Positions 4,989 to 5,721 of a stretch of 5,721 nt of DNA are shown piece after piece. The notes under the pieces were generated by a model that was given only the letters and a program-made list of their open reading frames with translations, was not told the DNA's origin and searched no databases. The translations under genes and the position numbers were made by a program. Origin of the DNA: Rhodospirillales bacterium (lineage in GTDB: Bacteria; Pseudomonadota; Alphaproteobacteria; UBA8366; JADFVY01); assembly GCA_024644185.1 (NCBI GenBank), contig JAHELM010000191.1, positions 1 to 5,721 on the forward strand, given 5' to 3'. The first letter of the stretch is position 1. Each line of letters begins with the position of its first letter.

Positions 4989-5721
4989 ATGGATCGAAAC
5001 CGCATGCACGCCCCCGCGACACCGCGCCCTTCCCTGACCGTTCTTCTGGCGCGCCCGCGGGGCTTCTGCGCCGGCGTCGACCGGGCCATCAAGATCGTCG
5101 AGGTCTCGCTGGAACGCTTCGGCGCCCCGGTCTATGTGCGCCACGAGATCGTGCATAACCGGCATGTCGTGCGGGACCTGGAGGCCAAGGGCGCCGTCTT
5201 CGTCGACGAGCTCGACCAGGTGCCGGCGGGACGCCCGGTGGTATTTTCGGCGCATGGCGTGCCCAAGAGCGTCCCCGCGGATGCACAGCGGCGCAACATG
5301 ATCCATGTGGATGCCACCTGTCCGCTGGTCAGCAAGGTGCATCGCGAGGCCGAGCACCAGAATGCGTCCGGCCGGACGATCGTGCTGATCGGCCATGCCG
5401 GCCACCCGGAGGTGATCGGCACCATGGGGCAATTGCCGCCGGGCGCGATCGTTCTGGTGGAGCGCGTCGAGGACGTGGGGCGGCTGGAAATCGATCCGGC
5501 AACCCCGCTGGCCTACGTCACCCAGACCACGCTGTCGGTCGACGAGACGACCGACATCATCGAGGCGCTGCAGGCCCGGTTCCCGCGGATCGTATCGCCG
5601 GGCAAGGAGGACATCTGTTACGCCACGACCAACCGGCAAAGCGCGGTCAAGGCGATTGCGCCGCGGGTCGAGGCGATGATCGTCATCGGGTCGCCGAATT
5701 CGTCGAATTCCCGCCGCCTGG
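4989..5721 (+). CDS. ispH: 4-hydroxy-3-methylbut-2-enyl diphosphate reductase, N-terminal part (3' end outside window)
   Basis: IspH is the last enzyme of the MEP pathway. It reductively dehydroxylates HMBPP to isopentenyl and dimethylallyl diphosphate using a [4Fe-4S] cluster. There are 244 complete codons of the roughly 310-320 usual, and the right edge cuts the gene. All three cluster cysteines are present: C27 in RGFCAGVD, C111 in DATCPLVSKVH and C210 in DICYATTNRQ. The substrate-pocket residues are H56 (IVHNRHV), H89 (SAHGVP), H139 and E141 (GHAGHPEVIG), the QTTLSVDE loop (179-186), and the start of GSPNSSNSRRL. The start is uncertain. ATG 4989 has no clear ribosome binding site, and in-frame ATG 5004, with only a weak GGATCGA upstream, would put the first cysteine at residue 22. 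The frame is open further upstream. The enzyme is divergent from the lipoprotein gene. Confidence 0.95.
   Translation, partial: MDRNRMHAPATPRPSLTVLLARPRGFCAGVDRAIKIVEVSLERFGAPVYVRHEIVHNRHVVRDLEAKGAVFVDELDQVPAGRPVVFSAHGVPKSVPADAQRRNMIHVDATCPLVSKVHREAEHQNASGRTIVLIGHAGHPEVIGTMGQLPPGAIVLVERVEDVGRLEIDPATPLAYVTQTTLSVDETTDIIEALQARFPRIVSPGKEDICYATTNRQSAVKAIAPRVEAMIVIGSPNSSNSRRL

Noticed and set aside
1..5721. Mobile element, CRISPR array, tRNA, rRNA or defence-type system
   Set aside because: No transposase or integrase motifs, regular spaced repeats, cloverleaf or rRNA signature were seen on either strand. The window is nearly filled by housekeeping genes.

Overview
This is a G+C-rich window (roughly two-thirds G+C by eye) carrying conserved chromosomal housekeeping genes. 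The gene content and layout point to an alphaproteobacterium, most likely a Rhodospirillales-type lineage (inference). The reasons are an F0 operon atpI-atpB-atpE-atpF'-atpF standing apart from the F1 genes, two divergent b-type stalk subunits (b' and b), a mitochondria-like His/Glu arrangement in subunit a, and a chromosome-partitioning smc gene just upstream.

Layout, left to right. Bases 1-962 (+) are the 3' end of smc, with the C-terminal coiled coil and ATPase head. Bases 963-1128 hold a weak candidate terminator for smc and then a sigma70-like promoter (TTGACT, 17-nt spacer, TATGGT). Bases 1129-3581 (+) are the five-gene F0 operon: atpI, atpB (GTG start), atpE, atpF' and atpF. It ends in a strong hairpin terminator with a UCCG tetraloop, followed about 90 bases later by a second, bidirectional hairpin. 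The minus-strand gcvH (3790-4167) converges on the operon and has its own promoter and a strong ribosome binding site. Upstream of it, also on the minus strand, is an unrecognised predicted lipoprotein (4267-4839). Divergent from that, ispH (4989 to the right edge, +) starts the last step of the non-mevalonate isoprenoid pathway and is cut by the window end.

How the genes work together. The five atp genes encode the membrane proton channel (a and c), the peripheral stalk (b' and b) and the small accessory protein AtpI of one ATP synthase. The F1 genes (atpHAGDC) are not in the window and must lie elsewhere. GcvH is the lipoylated carrier protein of glycine cleavage, but none of its partners is beside it. 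IspH and SMC are independent housekeeping functions.

I see no mobile element, CRISPR array, tRNA, rRNA or defence-like cassette, and no convincing novel system. The best leads are the unnamed lipoprotein, translation and stability signals flanking atpE, the solitary gcvH, and a small palindromic or repeated motif between the two terminators.
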